Origin: Blastobasis lacticolella
Taxonomy: Eukaryota; Arthropoda; Insecta; Lepidoptera; Blastobasidae
DNA: 64,000 nucleotides
Assembly (NCBI GenBank): GCA_905147135.1
Contig: LR990044.1
Coordinates: 21,397,622-21,461,621, forward strand
Reading direction: 5' to 3'
The notes under the pieces are model-generated. The model did no database searches. It had not been told where the DNA came from and saw nothing but the letters and a program-made list of their open reading frames with translations. Shown here one piece after another: positions 55,601-64,000 of the stretch. Made by a program: the position numbers and the translations under genes. The first letter of the stretch is position 1; each line of letters begins with the position of its first letter.

Positions 55601-57512
55601 CCAGGACGGGCTGCGTGACCCTGGCGATCGGGTCGATGATGGGCCGAGTGAACTGCTGCACGGTCTGGCTGGCGCTGTTGATTGTGTCCTTCATGGAATT
55701 CGTCAGTTTGGTCCACAGAGACGGTTCTGGTACCCGTTTCACATAGCCGTAGTACGGGTATTTGGGGCTGGGGCTGGGGCTGTGGCTGTGGCTGTGATCG
55801 TAGTACGAAAATTTATTGTATTCATCTTCGTAATATTTGTTTGCTGAATTTATGTTTGTTTGACTCTGAGAACGCTGTTGGCCGTAGCCGTTTATCGGTT
55901 CCATTGGGTACGGATGGGCGCTTTTAGGTACGTTAGTGGTGTAGTATTTTACTTTGCGCTCTTTGTTGTCATAGTTATCGGGGTTGTCCCGGGAAGCTTT
56001 AGCGGGCTGAACGCCGAGCTCCGGATGAGCGTACTGCAATACTGGGTTTCTTACGCTTTCGTCGAAATTTGGTACAGCGTTCTTCGGCGTATAGATGGCG
56101 GAATTGGGAAAATTAACTTCTCCTGGATGTTGGAGCATTCGCCTCTGGATATGGCTCTCGGAGTATTCCAGGTCACCGTTGTGCGACCTCGAGCTCCTGC
56201 CGCTGAAGTAATCGCGTTTCGCCTCCTGTTCGTTTATCTGTTTAATATACTCGATCAGCTTGGAGTTTGCGACTTTCGAATTATCTGCCTTAGTGAAAGG
56301 ACCGTACCCGGATTTGATGTAGTGATTGTCTTTTTTATGTTTGTACACGAACGCCGAGTTGTCACCCGCCGCGTACGGGTCGATAACGTCGCCGGCGTCG
56401 AATTTCAAGTTATCGAATTTAGTAAACGGTCCGTCTGTGTGCTCGAAGTTGTCGTCTTTGGTGAATGGGCCGAAGCTCTGCACGGGCTCCGCTGCCGCCA
56501 CGTCGGGATACACGTCGGCCTCGGCAACGGCTCTTGGCGGAGTATATCCTTCGGGATAAGGAAGTAATTCTCCATTCACAACTCTCGCATTCCTCCAGGT
56601 CTTCTTATCGGATTCGTCATCTGGCACTCTCACGCCATGGATTTCTGGGATGTTATCCTCACCCAAAGTCAAAATTGATCGACCACGTTTGTTGTTATAC
56701 TTATCTATTATAGCTTTCTTTATATGCATCGGTTCAGAACTTATAATGACTGGATCAGGCAGTTTGAAGGATTTTCCCTCTTCCTTATCAGCGGAAACTT
56801 TAGTGCTGACGACCTCAATGTACACTGGATTCCTGTCGTTCTTTATAACTGGATTGTGTGGGTCAAATCTGTAGTTTTTGACTGGCCCTCCGTAATCCAG
56901 GTAACTCGTGGACGTGATGTAGACTTTTTTGTTTTCTATTCTCTTTTCGTTGTCATATGTGGGGTAGTAGCTGGAAGTTTCGGGGTCTGTGTCTGGTTTT
57001 CCGCCGTCCTCCTGGATATGAGATTCAGGATACACAGATACTGGTGACCAGTTCCCGTATTCAGCTTTGATATCGGTACTGGGTTCGTCTGTATTCTTGT
57101 TACGATTCAAATAGTAATCGTAGCCGGCTAAATCGCTGTTAACTCCACCCAGGTAGTTCAGTTTTCTCTGATCTCTGTTTGATTCAGTTTTGTTCTTGGC
57201 TTCCTCCGTGCTATTCACCTTTACCGCAACAGTGGTCTTCGCAGCTGTCGTGGTAGGCGCGGCCGTGGTGGTGCTGTGATCCTTCTTCTTGACAATGAGC
57301 TGTGTCAGCTGCCCGTTCTTAGTCCTCACGTTGAGGGTCTGAGTGTCATGAGGGTTGAGGCTCCGAGAGACTTTGAGTTCTGTTCGGGTTGTGCGCGCAG
57401 GCAGGATGGTGGTGCGAATAGTCTTGGTGGTGGTGGTGTTGTCTTCGGCGAGGGCGGTCGCGAGCACCACCAGAACCACTGTGACACATATTCGGGGGCT
57501 TGCGGGATACAT
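46525..57512 (-). CDS. Secreted low-complexity protein of unknown function (2 coding exons, 905 aa)
   Basis: Coding exons on the minus strand are 57512-54901 (2612 nt) and 46630-46525 (106 nt). Together they give 906 codons including TGA. Residues 1-22 form a signal peptide ending ATALA. Thr-rich stretches follow at about 24-45 and 80-95, likely O-glycosylated. The motif GPFTKxDN occurs at about 347, 360 and 402. A Gly/Ala-rich hydrophobic segment lies at about 674-700, and dibasic runs RAKRE and [10 protein letters not shown] near 774 and 795 look like furin-type sites. The C-terminal part has QCAKYTFC at about 839-846 and, in exon 2, HDCARFVC, suggesting two disulfides. It looks like an insect-specific extracellular or cuticle-associated protein; I do not recognise a named family. 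ATG directly follows an acceptor (TTTCCAG), so a non-coding first exon lies upstream. Confidence 0.82.
46850..46995. repeat. Repeat pair member 1
   Basis: ACTTATTACGAGTGTGAAAG and CGCTCGTGTGGATTCGAGCG recur at 53510-53620 with minor changes. Confidence 0.6.
47185..47310 (+). repeat. Diverged dispersed repeat F-like copy
   Basis: GGTCCATCTGAAGGAAAGTG, GCCACCATCGGACATCTGC and GAGGTGCCTGTAGACATG. Confidence 0.5.
47446..47690. other. GC-rich island with pyrimidine tract
   Basis: Contains CCTCCCTCCCCCCTTTCCTC, a CGCGGCCGGAATGCGGCGCG block and TTGCGCATGCGTATTACGCA, an NRF-1-like site. It could be a regulatory segment or alternative promoter inside the intron; no transcript evidence. Confidence 0.3.
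47700..48880. other. Intronic sequence without a recognised element
   Basis: An open frame at 48506-48877 (plus) and its antisense (48794-48597) carry no motif I recognise. AT-rich otherwise. Confidence 0.4.
48983..49217 (+). mobile_element. LINE reverse transcriptase fragment
   Basis: VFIDLAKAI, a stop, then [20 protein letters not shown] and [18 protein letters not shown], which are RT motifs. It stops before the FADD box, so it is dead. Confidence 0.85.
49394..49790 (+). repeat. 125-bp tandem repeat, about three units
   Basis: Units begin TCGGTTTCACTCGGGGCTGG at 49394, 49519 and 49644. The G/T-rich body has TACAGGTGGCCGGTATGGGG. The length is not a multiple of three, so the open frames across it are not a repeat protein. 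Confidence 0.92.
49800..50990. other. Intronic sequence with weak repeat traces
   Basis: A repeat C-like piece (GACAGACGGATTGGAGATGG, GAAAACGCTGAGTGCTGCCC) at 50385-50480; the remainder is unassigned. Confidence 0.4.
51018..51071. repeat. Perfect 13-bp stem hairpin
   Basis: ACCGAGGGGCAAC and GTTGCCCCTCGGT flank a 28-nt loop. Confidence 0.8.
51195..51295 (+). repeat. Dispersed repeat C fragment
   Basis: GGGCAGCAGCGTTTTCTAAT, AGCACTGCGATCTCAACCCG and CCTGTCAAGCG. Confidence 0.6.
51800..52036 (+). mobile_element. Helitron-like element copy
   Basis: GTAGTATAAAACAAAGTCGC, TGGATTTTAATGCGGTTTTT, GCGAACGAAGTCGCGCCGGG and a CTAGT end. Best of three copies in the window. Confidence 0.7.
52037..53509. 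other. Intronic sequence, mostly unassigned
   Basis: A short repeat F piece (CACCTGATGGAAAGTGGTAA) at 52575-52640; otherwise AT-rich without coding signal. Confidence 0.45.
53510..53620. repeat. Repeat pair member 2
   Basis: CTATCTTTAGCAATTTACCA, CGAGTGTGAAAGAGATAAGC and CGAGCGCTCGTGTGGATGCG, matching 46850-46995. Confidence 0.6.
53675..53760 (-). repeat. Dispersed repeat E fragment, inverted
   Basis: ATAGGCTGCGTTAATTACCA and CCCGTAAGCTTGTCTGCCAC. Confidence 0.6.
53761..54890. other. Intronic sequence next to the large exon
   Basis: No element identified. A GC-rich patch at 54340-54560 contains short open frames without known motifs. Confidence 0.4.
54901..57512 (-). CDS. Secreted protein gene, large coding exon
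   Basis: The frame is open over 870 codons from ATG at 57512. It ends at the donor GTAAGT (54900 downward). The apparent stop TAA here is part of that donor, so the exon must be spliced onward, in phase with two bases left over. Confidence 0.85.
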
Positions 57513-58179
57513 CTGGAAAGATAGAAATTTGACAATTAACTTTAGTCGCAGCAGTAAATAGGTTTACTACACTAAGAACGCGTTATTAAACATTTCGCGC
57601 AGCATAAATCAAAACCGCGCATACTTATTCGACAGATATCTCTCGCGAAGCAATTTCATACCGACATTAATGCTAACAGCGGTGATTAATAAAAATCCAT
57701 GTAACCGTTTGAACACTAATACTCTAGTTCAATTAATCCGATTAGAAAGTAAAGCATAGTCAGGCATTAGTGCCGCTGGGTCGGTCCGATGCTAGTTTAA
57801 ATAGATTTCCGCAAATTAACATAACTCGGCTAGTTGATTGCAATACCACTTTCAGTCGTACGCAGAAGCGCAGCAGAGGCATTCGTTGGGACAATTAACG
57901 AGGCTGCATTGGGTTGGGCGCGCGCACAGTGGGATATAGGAGATATATAAAGATCGCTCCCAAAAACATTATTTCCTTAAACCAAGTTGCATGTCCATCT
58001 TCTCTCCGTTTGCAATTAGTTGACATTGTCCTCTGCCGACGATTTTATCATATTAGTGTGTATGTATATTATCTATGTATATTGTAGCCTATAGTGTGTA
58101 TATTAGTATTTAGGTGTACATTTTTAGCTTTAAAATATAGTAGTTTACCTTGATGATTAATGCTATTTTTGTTGCTTGT
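57513..58179. other. Upstream region of the secreted protein gene
   Basis: On the minus strand TTTCCAG directly precedes the ATG, so the promoter and 5' UTR exon lie further right. A TATATA word at 57939-57951 is a possible TATA box, uncertain. Otherwise AT-rich. Confidence 0.35.
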
Positions 58180-58345
58180 CTGACTGATTTGTATCTTTTT
58201 CTCTTTCTAGACAAGGGTTGCCTGGAAGAGATCGCTTGTAGCGATAAGGCCGCCTTTGCCCACAATGTTTAAATATACCTGTTAAATGTTCTTTCCTGTA
58301 ATTTTGTGTGCAATAAAGAGTTAATCTATCTATCTATCTATCCTT
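58180..58345 (+). mobile_element. LINE/SINE 3' end with TCTA tail
   Basis: GGGTTGCCTGGAAGAGATCG, TAGCGATAAGGCCGCCTTTG and GTGCAATAAAGAGTT, then (ATCT)n: a widespread lepidopteran retroelement 3' end. Confidence 0.75.
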
Positions 58346-58794
58346 ATGACGCTCCATGCCATATCCACAGCGAGATTGAGCTGAGGCATTTCATCTTACT
58401 CCTCACAGTGACACGCACTTGCGGTGCTGCATTTTTGACAATTGAAAAAGCTGATGTTATGAGCGATAGTGTTACCGCTTACCATTAAGTGGGCTTATCG
58501 TTTGTTGCTGAGTAGTATTAAATATGTATTATCCTGTCTGTTAAAGTCGAGTGTTTCGAAGTATTGTATAGAAATATTGCGATGCACTGAAGCCCTGATC
58601 AGCATATTCTCAATGACAAATAAGGCTTTATCAGCTAAGAGTATAGCGCATCTTCAACTATGTCGGATGTTTGCGTCAGATCGGCGACGGCGCACATCAA
58701 ACGCTTAGCACGCCGCCGCCGACGCAGGGAAACTGACAATAACTGCAGCAGCTCAGTGGGTGGTTCATGTAGATATTTATTTACTTTTAGTATG
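58346..58794. other. Intergenic sequence, unassigned
   Basis: No gene; a GC-rich block (GCACGCCGCCGCCGACGCAG) near 58706-58730. Confidence 0.4.
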
Positions 58795-59602
58795 AAAAAT
58801 GATGAAAAATGAAAAATGAAAAAGTATTTATTGAATTAGGATTACGTTAATTAATCTCTTTTCAAAAGTCAAAAATCTAACGGAAAACAAAGGGAAGTTA
58901 AGCGAGCTCATCCAGGTAGGGGGCGACGCATGCAGACCGATCAGCGCGCGCGAGGGCTTACTCCGGCGAGACACCGGGCACCGATACGCGCCACGCACAT
59001 AACCGCCTAGGCGAATCATATGCGGCGCATGCCCGGCCCCAGCCAGCCCGCCGGCGCTCACACCCGCACGCCCCAGCCGGCCTACCCGCGTCGCGCCCTG
59101 AGCTCGGAACAAATAAGTAAAAAGAATGTCGTCTGTCTGTCAGTATGCCGCTTCAGTTAGGAAAATGACCATCTGTGGGAAAAAGAAACGGCAAGAAACC
59201 CACAGGTACATTTAAATATGATTACATTGCATTGATACATTTGTCAATTTAATTTGAGTGAGCCTGTCTTGATTGGAATATGATGTGAACCTCTACAAAT
59301 CGGTGAAGATAACTAAAAATAAAAATAAATTTCAAAAACATAAAAAATGGCACAGCAAAAGCAGGCCAGTCCACCAAGGCAGCACCCGTTCACGAGCATG
59401 ACGCAGGGTCCAGCCATCGTCCAATTCAACCATATTTGAGGGAAGAGAACGACCCGACCCCCATGCCACCACCAGGCAGACTTTTAAGTGAGCATGCGCT
59501 GCCAATGCCGTACACATTAAAAAAATATTTGTTATTCAATGACTATTACACATCAAATCATCCTCACTCAATTAACAAAATTATAAATTTATAAATAACT
59601 TC

Positions 59603-62497
59603 CTATTTCGAAGAGCTAGTAGTACACCATACATTTTTGTCATTGATATATTCATCAATTTTATAATAGGCTTTTTTCATTAAAGTTGTTTTCACCTTAT
59701 CTTTAAATTGTAATTCAGGCAAATTAATAATACATTCAGGAATATGATTATAAAATCTTATACAGTTACCCATGAAAGATGAATTTACTTTACTTAGTCT
59801 GAACAACGGTGTTACCAGTTTATTTTTGTTTCTTAAATTGACATTATGAATATCAGTATTTTTAGCAAATTGGGTAATATGCTTTCTAACATACATAATA
59901 TTATCAAATATATATTGACTTGAGAAAGTCAATACATCAATTTCTTTAAACAATTCTTTGAGCGAATCACGTCGACGTAATCCATATATTGCTCTTACAG
60001 CTCGCTTTTGTAGTTTGAAAATGATGTCACTATCAGCACACTTGCCCCATAGTATGATGCCGTATGACATAATACTATGAAAATAACTATAATAAACTAA
60101 TCTAGCTGTATTCACATCCGTTAGCCTCCTTATTCGCCACACGGCAAATGCAGCCGAACTTAACCTACTAGCCAATGATTCAATATGTGGGCCCCATTGA
60201 ATTTTTGAATCTATATTAACGCCTAAGAAAGTAGTTTTCTCTACCAACTCAAGTTGCGTTTTATCTAATATAACATTACATTGATTACTTTGTACATTAG
60301 GGAGGCAAAAATGAACGCATTTAGTTTTTTTAGAGTTTAAGACTAAGTTATTAATCGTAAACCAATGAAGTACATTCTGAAGAACACAGTTTACTTCGTC
60401 TATATTATTATCTTTCCTATTAATTTTAAATATCAGTGAAGTGTCGTCAGCAAACAAGACTATACCAGCAATATTCTGCACCATGTATGGAAGGTCATTT
60501 ATATATACAAGAAAGAGAAACGGCCCCAATATAGATCCTTGTGGCACTCCAATGCTCACTTTCCCACCCGCAGATAACTCGCCATTTACATTTACTTTTT
60601 GAACTCTACCTTCTAAGTATGATTTCATCATTTCAAGACTATCATGCGTAAAACCGTAATGTTTTAATTTTAGTAATAGTGTTGAATGATTTACACAATC
60701 AAATGCTTTAGACAAATCGCAAAAAACACCTACTGCATTATGATGTTCTTCCCAAGCGCCAAAAATTTGTTGAATGAGGCTAATACCAGCTTCGGTAGTA
60801 TTGCGGCCTTTTGTGAAGCCATATTGTTGTTGATGAAATAATTTATTACTGTTAAAGTGCACAATCATTTGACTTAACATGATTTTTTCAAAGATTTTAC
60901 TGAAAACGGGCAGGATGGATACCGGTCTAAAATTATTCAAACTATTTTTACAACCTGATTTGAATAATGGCACCACTTTACTGATTTTCATGAGGTCGGG
61001 GAAAACACCTACTTCGACGCAAGCATTAAAAATGTAAGCTAAATACGGTGCTAAAATATCAACAACAGTACTTATAACTCTAACTGACATTCCCCAAATA
61101 TCTTCCGTATTTTTCAACTTAATGCTTTTAAAAGCTTTAATGATAGTTTTAGCGTCTACTTCGGAATAACAAAAGCCATTTTCACAGGCACCTATATTTT
61201 CTTTTAACAAGTTTTCTGCACTAATTGGGCACGAGTTTAGCAGCGAGGTAGTTTTAATCGGTATTTCGGTAAAAAATTTTTGGAACAACTCTGCCACTTC
61301 TTTATTTGCGGTACTAGTTCCGGTTTCTGTTTTGATTTCATAATGTGTATCACGAGGCTTTGTTTTCCCTGCCTCCTTATTTATTACATTCCACACAGTC
61401 TTAGCCTTGTTTGAAGACGAACTTATAATTTTCTTATAATGCTGTGATTTTGCAATTAGACAAACTTTCTTAAACGTTTTTGAATATTTTTTGACATATT
61501 CTACAAAATCTTTATCATGGCAATAAGCTCGCTGACCGTATAGTTCAAACATTCTATCTCTGCTTTTGCGGATACCTAAAGTAGCCCAATCACTAAATTT
61601 AGATTTACAGTTACTTTTTATTCTTTTTTGCGTAAAAACACTTTGATAAACATTATTGACAGAATTGAACATATCAGAAAATAGAATGTTTGGGTCATGA
61701 GAATCAAGAGAAAGGCCGGCAATGGTCTCCGATAAGGCTTGTTTGAAGTGTTCAATTCTCCTTTGAGTAATTGGTCTTGTAATTATTTCATTGATATTAC
61801 ATTGTTCCGTAAAATCAAAAACAACGAATTGTCCACTATGGTCAGATCTTGTAAAATTTATAATAGCCTTTTCGTTGACCTCGCAACAGCAGAACACATT
61901 GTCGATGCAAGTCGCTGATGATTCTGTGCATCGTGTCGGCTCTAAAAATACATAATTAAGATTAAAACTACGAAATAAGCTTATTATTCTCTTACTAAAC
62001 GTTGTTTTTTCTAGTAAATTAACATTAAAGTCTCCACAAACGATTACCTTTTTTTTACACGTACAAAGTCTTTCTAAAACTTGTTCCATAGTTTTTTCAA
62101 AAATCTCAAAGTTTTCATTGTATGGTGGCCTATACACACAAAGTATGATGCACTTTTCTAGCTCTACGCAGGATAACTCAATCTTATGTTCAACTGAGAG
62201 GCCAGAAACATCTTTCCGGTCTTTCGATTTAATATTTTGCCGTACTGCAATTAATGAACCACCACGGGAAATAGATTTCCGATTAAAACAACTAATTATA
62301 TTATAGTTAGATAAATTAAATGACATCTCAGATTCTCTCAGCCAGTGCTCAGTTAAACATAAAACTTCTACAGGAGTTTTCTTTAAGTATAATTCTATTT
62401 CATGTTCTTTGCCAGAAAAACCTTGTATATTTTGATGAATTAATCGTAAATAATTCTTGGGCTTTTCTTTTGTCTTAAAATCTAGTTTAAAGAGCAT
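59603..62497 (-). CDS. LINE ORF2: endonuclease/reverse transcriptase (964 aa)
   Basis: An uninterrupted 964-codon frame. The N-terminal AP-type endonuclease has IHQNIQG (about 20), TEHW (about 53), CGDFNVNLL (about 152) and SDHSGQF (about 216). The reverse transcriptase has [43 protein letters not shown] and the catalytic FADDTSLIF (681-684 for FADD). It lacks an RNase H domain, as usual for CR1/jockey-type elements. The start overlaps the ORF1 end by 16 nt in another frame. Copy 1 (33308-35560) is a dead relative. Being intact, it is probably a recent insertion; activity in trans is possible but unproven. Confidence 0.93.
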   Translation of the reverse strand: MLFKLDFKTKEKPKNYLRLIHQNIQGFSGKEHEIELYLKKTPVEVLCLTEHWLRESEMSFNLSNYNIISCFNRKSISRGGSLIAVRQNIKSKDRKDVSGLSVEHKIELSCVELEKCIILCVYRPPYNENFEIFEKTMEQVLERLCTCKKKVIVCGDFNVNLLEKTTFSKRIISLFRSFNLNYVFLEPTRCTESSATCIDNVFCCCEVNEKAIINFTRSDHSGQFVVFDFTEQCNINEIITRPITQRRIEHFKQALSETIAGLSLDSHDPNILFSDMFNSVNNVYQSVFTQKRIKSNCKSKFSDWATLGIRKSRDRMFELYGQRAYCHDKDFVEYVKKYSKTFKKVCLIAKSQHYKKIISSSSNKAKTVWNVINKEAGKTKPRDTHYEIKTETGTSTANKEVAELFQKFFTEIPIKTTSLLNSCPISAENLLKENIGACENGFCYSEVDAKTIIKAFKSIKLKNTEDIWGMSVRVISTVVDILAPYLAYIFNACVEVGVFPDLMKISKVVPLFKSGCKNSLNNFRPVSILPVFSKIFEKIMLSQMIVHFNSNKLFHQQQYGFTKGRNTTEAGISLIQQIFGAWEEHHNAVGVFCDLSKAFDCVNHSTLLLKLKHYGFTHDSLEMMKSYLEGRVQKVNVNGELSAGGKVSIGVPQGSILGPFLFLVYINDLPYMVQNIAGIVLFADDTSLIFKINRKDNNIDEVNCVLQNVLHWFTINNLVLNSKKTKCVHFCLPNVQSNQCNVILDKTQLELVEKTTFLGVNIDSKIQWGPHIESLASRLSSAAFAVWRIRRLTDVNTARLVYYSYFHSIMSYGIILWGKCADSDIIFKLQKRAVRAIYGLRRRDSLKELFKEIDVLTFSSQYIFDNIMYVRKHITQFAKNTDIHNVNLRNKNKLVTPLFRLSKVNSSFMGNCIRFYNHIPECIINLPELQFKDKVKTTLMKKAYYKIDEYINDKNVWCTTSSSK

Positions 62498-63018
62498 CCT
62501 TTGTCCTTAGATGATAACATGCAGGAGCCCTGGTCAATCCTACTTACGCTAATATTGTTATAACAATTAATATTATAAGCTAACAATGTAGCAATATACT
62601 TTTTGTCCTTTTGCTTGAGATACAATGTATCATTTGTACAAATAATATTGCCAACAAATTTGTTGATGTCAAAAAATGTAAATGCGTTACTATAACGAGT
62701 CAAATTATATAAACATGTATTCAGTCTATGAATACGTCTATTTAACTTAGGGTCATTATTTGTGTATGGGAAAGCACACAAAGTAATTTTATTAAAATTA
62801 TGGGACTGAATTTTTTGAAAACTCTCTACGATATCATTTCTAGTTATTCCCATGCTATTTCCGACCATTACTATAATATTGGTACGGTCTTCATTACATT
62901 GTTGACTAGCTACATTTATTATCTCATTAAATGATCGGATGATTATGAAATAAAGAAAAGTCTTTATCACTATAGTTTTGAAGATATACGGTTTAGTAAA
63001 CACTAAAATATACAGCAA
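62482..63018 (-). CDS. LINE ORF1 C-terminal part, SGNH/esterase-like
   Basis: 178 residues preceding ORF2. NIIVMVGNSMGITRNDIVES, NKITLCAFPYTNND, RIHRLNTCLYNLTRY, FTFFDINKF and a later Lys/Ala helix follow the layout of the SGNH-hydrolase-like domain in ORF1 of some CR1/L2-type LINEs. The nucleophile block is missing and the late catalytic His is not evident, so the piece is truncated and probably inactive. Family assignment rests on motif layout only. Confidence 0.55.
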   Translation of the reverse strand: MLYILVFTKPYIFKTIVIKTFLYFIIIRSFNEIINVASQQCNEDRTNIIVMVGNSMGITRNDIVESFQKIQSHNFNKITLCAFPYTNNDPKLNRRIHRLNTCLYNLTRYSNAFTFFDINKFVGNIICTNDTLYLKQKDKKYIATLLAYNINCYNNISVSRIDQGSCMLSSKDKGCSLN

Positions 63019-63030
63019 AAGACTTCTAAA

Positions 63031-64000
63031 TACGCGATTTTCCAGGTAACCCAGACCGAAGATACCTACAACTACAACACACCGCGATCGTATAGGTTAG
63101 GTAAGATATCATGTTACAGTCAATAAGCACTGGTTATAGTTTTTTTGGCCTGCGTAAACTTCAGATAATACGTTCGGAACCCGTTGAACCACATTGAACT
63201 ATAGCATAAATTAGATCATCTTTGTTATTCCTCGAAATTAGTTAAAACAGCGAAATTTCATCAAAATTTGTTCAGTGATATTTATGTGAAAGAGTATCTT
63301 ATCCAACATTATACACTCACACATAAATTTTATTGTAAGCTTTTTTTCGTTTAAAGTGTGTCGCCAAGTGTGACAATATGACCGAAGGTAGAGCATGCCT
63401 GTCAAATGCAAATGCACAATCAAAGGTCAAACCAAAGTGGTTTAGCCTTCCGACTAATATCTACAAAACACACTTCCGACTAATATCTACATATCAAAAA
63501 TCTGTGTTATTACTCCTAGAATCCTTAGCATATCTACTTTAAACGTTCCGTTAATAAGATCTTCTAAAATGTGCATCAGAACATCCACTGTAATTTCTTT
63601 GCCCAAGGTACGGAAAGTGCCCGCTTACAGCGTCTCACAGCACGTGTTTCAAATCCAATGTTTACGCACCTTGAACCAAAATAAGGAGTGTTTAACGACG
63701 CGCCAGTATGCACAGATGGACAGACTGATATCCACTTGCGAGCAACGGACCGGATATAATTAATTGTTAGGTTTCCGTTGCCTTTCGCAAAATGCAGGGA
63801 TGCGACGAATATTTCTTTAGCGAATAAGAATGCCAATGAATATTCGTTGAATATACATAATTTAATGAATTGTGCAAGGACGATGACGTCGATTTATTTG
63901 ACACAAAGTTCGAGTCGTTGAGGAGGCGGCTGACTCAGTCGTTCTTCGATGATCATTCCTAAAGAAATAGGTGTGTAATTATGTGTTGATATTATGTATG
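63031..64000. other. Sequence right of LINE copy 2
   Basis: No gene identified. GGTAGAGCATGCCTGTCAAA at 63388-63410 is a fragment of the repeat seen near 43855. The end of the window is otherwise unassigned. Confidence 0.4.

Larger units (their letters stand above)
58795..63030 (-). mobile_element. LINE (jockey/CR1 superfamily), copy 2, intact ORF2
   Basis: A minus-strand element with 3' tail repeats (TTTTTCA)n and AATAAA near 58800-58835, a 3' UTR of about 770 bp, ORF2 at 62497-59603 and the end of ORF1 at 63018-62482. The 5' end lacks most of ORF1, so it is 5'-truncated. Confidence 0.85.

Noticed and set aside
55860..56567. 235-aa plus-strand open frame
   Set aside because: Antisense shadow of the secreted protein's large exon.

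Overview
The window is nuclear DNA of an insect, almost certainly a moth or butterfly. Its introns have GT-AG ends, the 617-residue V-ATPase subunit A closely matches the lepidopteran form, and the DNA is crowded with elements typical of Lepidoptera: tRNA-derived SINEs, Helitron-like elements ending in CTAGT, jockey/CR1/RTE-type LINE pieces, MITEs and a mariner. There are no bacterial-style operons, CRISPR arrays or functional tRNA/rRNA genes.

Three protein-coding genes can be built exon by exon. (1) 2163-15559, plus strand: the complete coding region of V-ATPase catalytic subunit A in 12 exons (1854 nt, 617 aa), with its 3' UTR running to about 16380. (2) 19088-39745, plus strand: an 18-exon gene (2391 nt, 796 aa) for a coiled-coil protein whose N-terminal segment and C-terminal cysteine/GGSHT segment resemble DUF4795 proteins (QRICH2/C16orf96-like, known from sperm flagella). 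(3) 57512-46525, minus strand: a secreted, low-complexity protein of 905 aa in two coding exons separated by an intron of about 8.3 kb; the small last exon (106 nt) was found by matching splice phase and acceptor.

The rest is repeats. The V-ATPase introns hold five copies of one tRNA-derived SINE (called A here), several copies of a second (B), nested insertions, a hAT-type non-autonomous element with a perfect 8-bp target duplication, and minisatellites. The DUF4795-like gene is unusual. Edges of its own exons are duplicated (start of exon 6, end of exon 15, possibly starts of exons 15 and 16), and one duplicated donor would add 32 residues in frame. Intron 12 has a 27-bp minisatellite with 18 CACGTG E-boxes, and intron 14 holds an antisense 5'-truncated LINE. 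Between genes 2 and 3 lies a full mariner (42521-43798) with an uninterrupted transposase, and the long intron of gene 3 holds further debris. The right end is dominated by a second LINE of the same family (about 58795-63030, minus) with an intact 964-aa endonuclease/reverse transcriptase ORF and the C-terminal part of an ORF1.

No operon-like cooperation links the genes. The first is a housekeeping proton-pump subunit, the second probably axonemal, the third probably extracellular. I see no convincing new defence-type or biosynthetic system. The most interesting signals are the repeated exon-edge duplications in the DUF4795-like gene, its in-frame alternative donor, the E-box minisatellite, and the palindrome-rich MITE just upstream of that gene's start.
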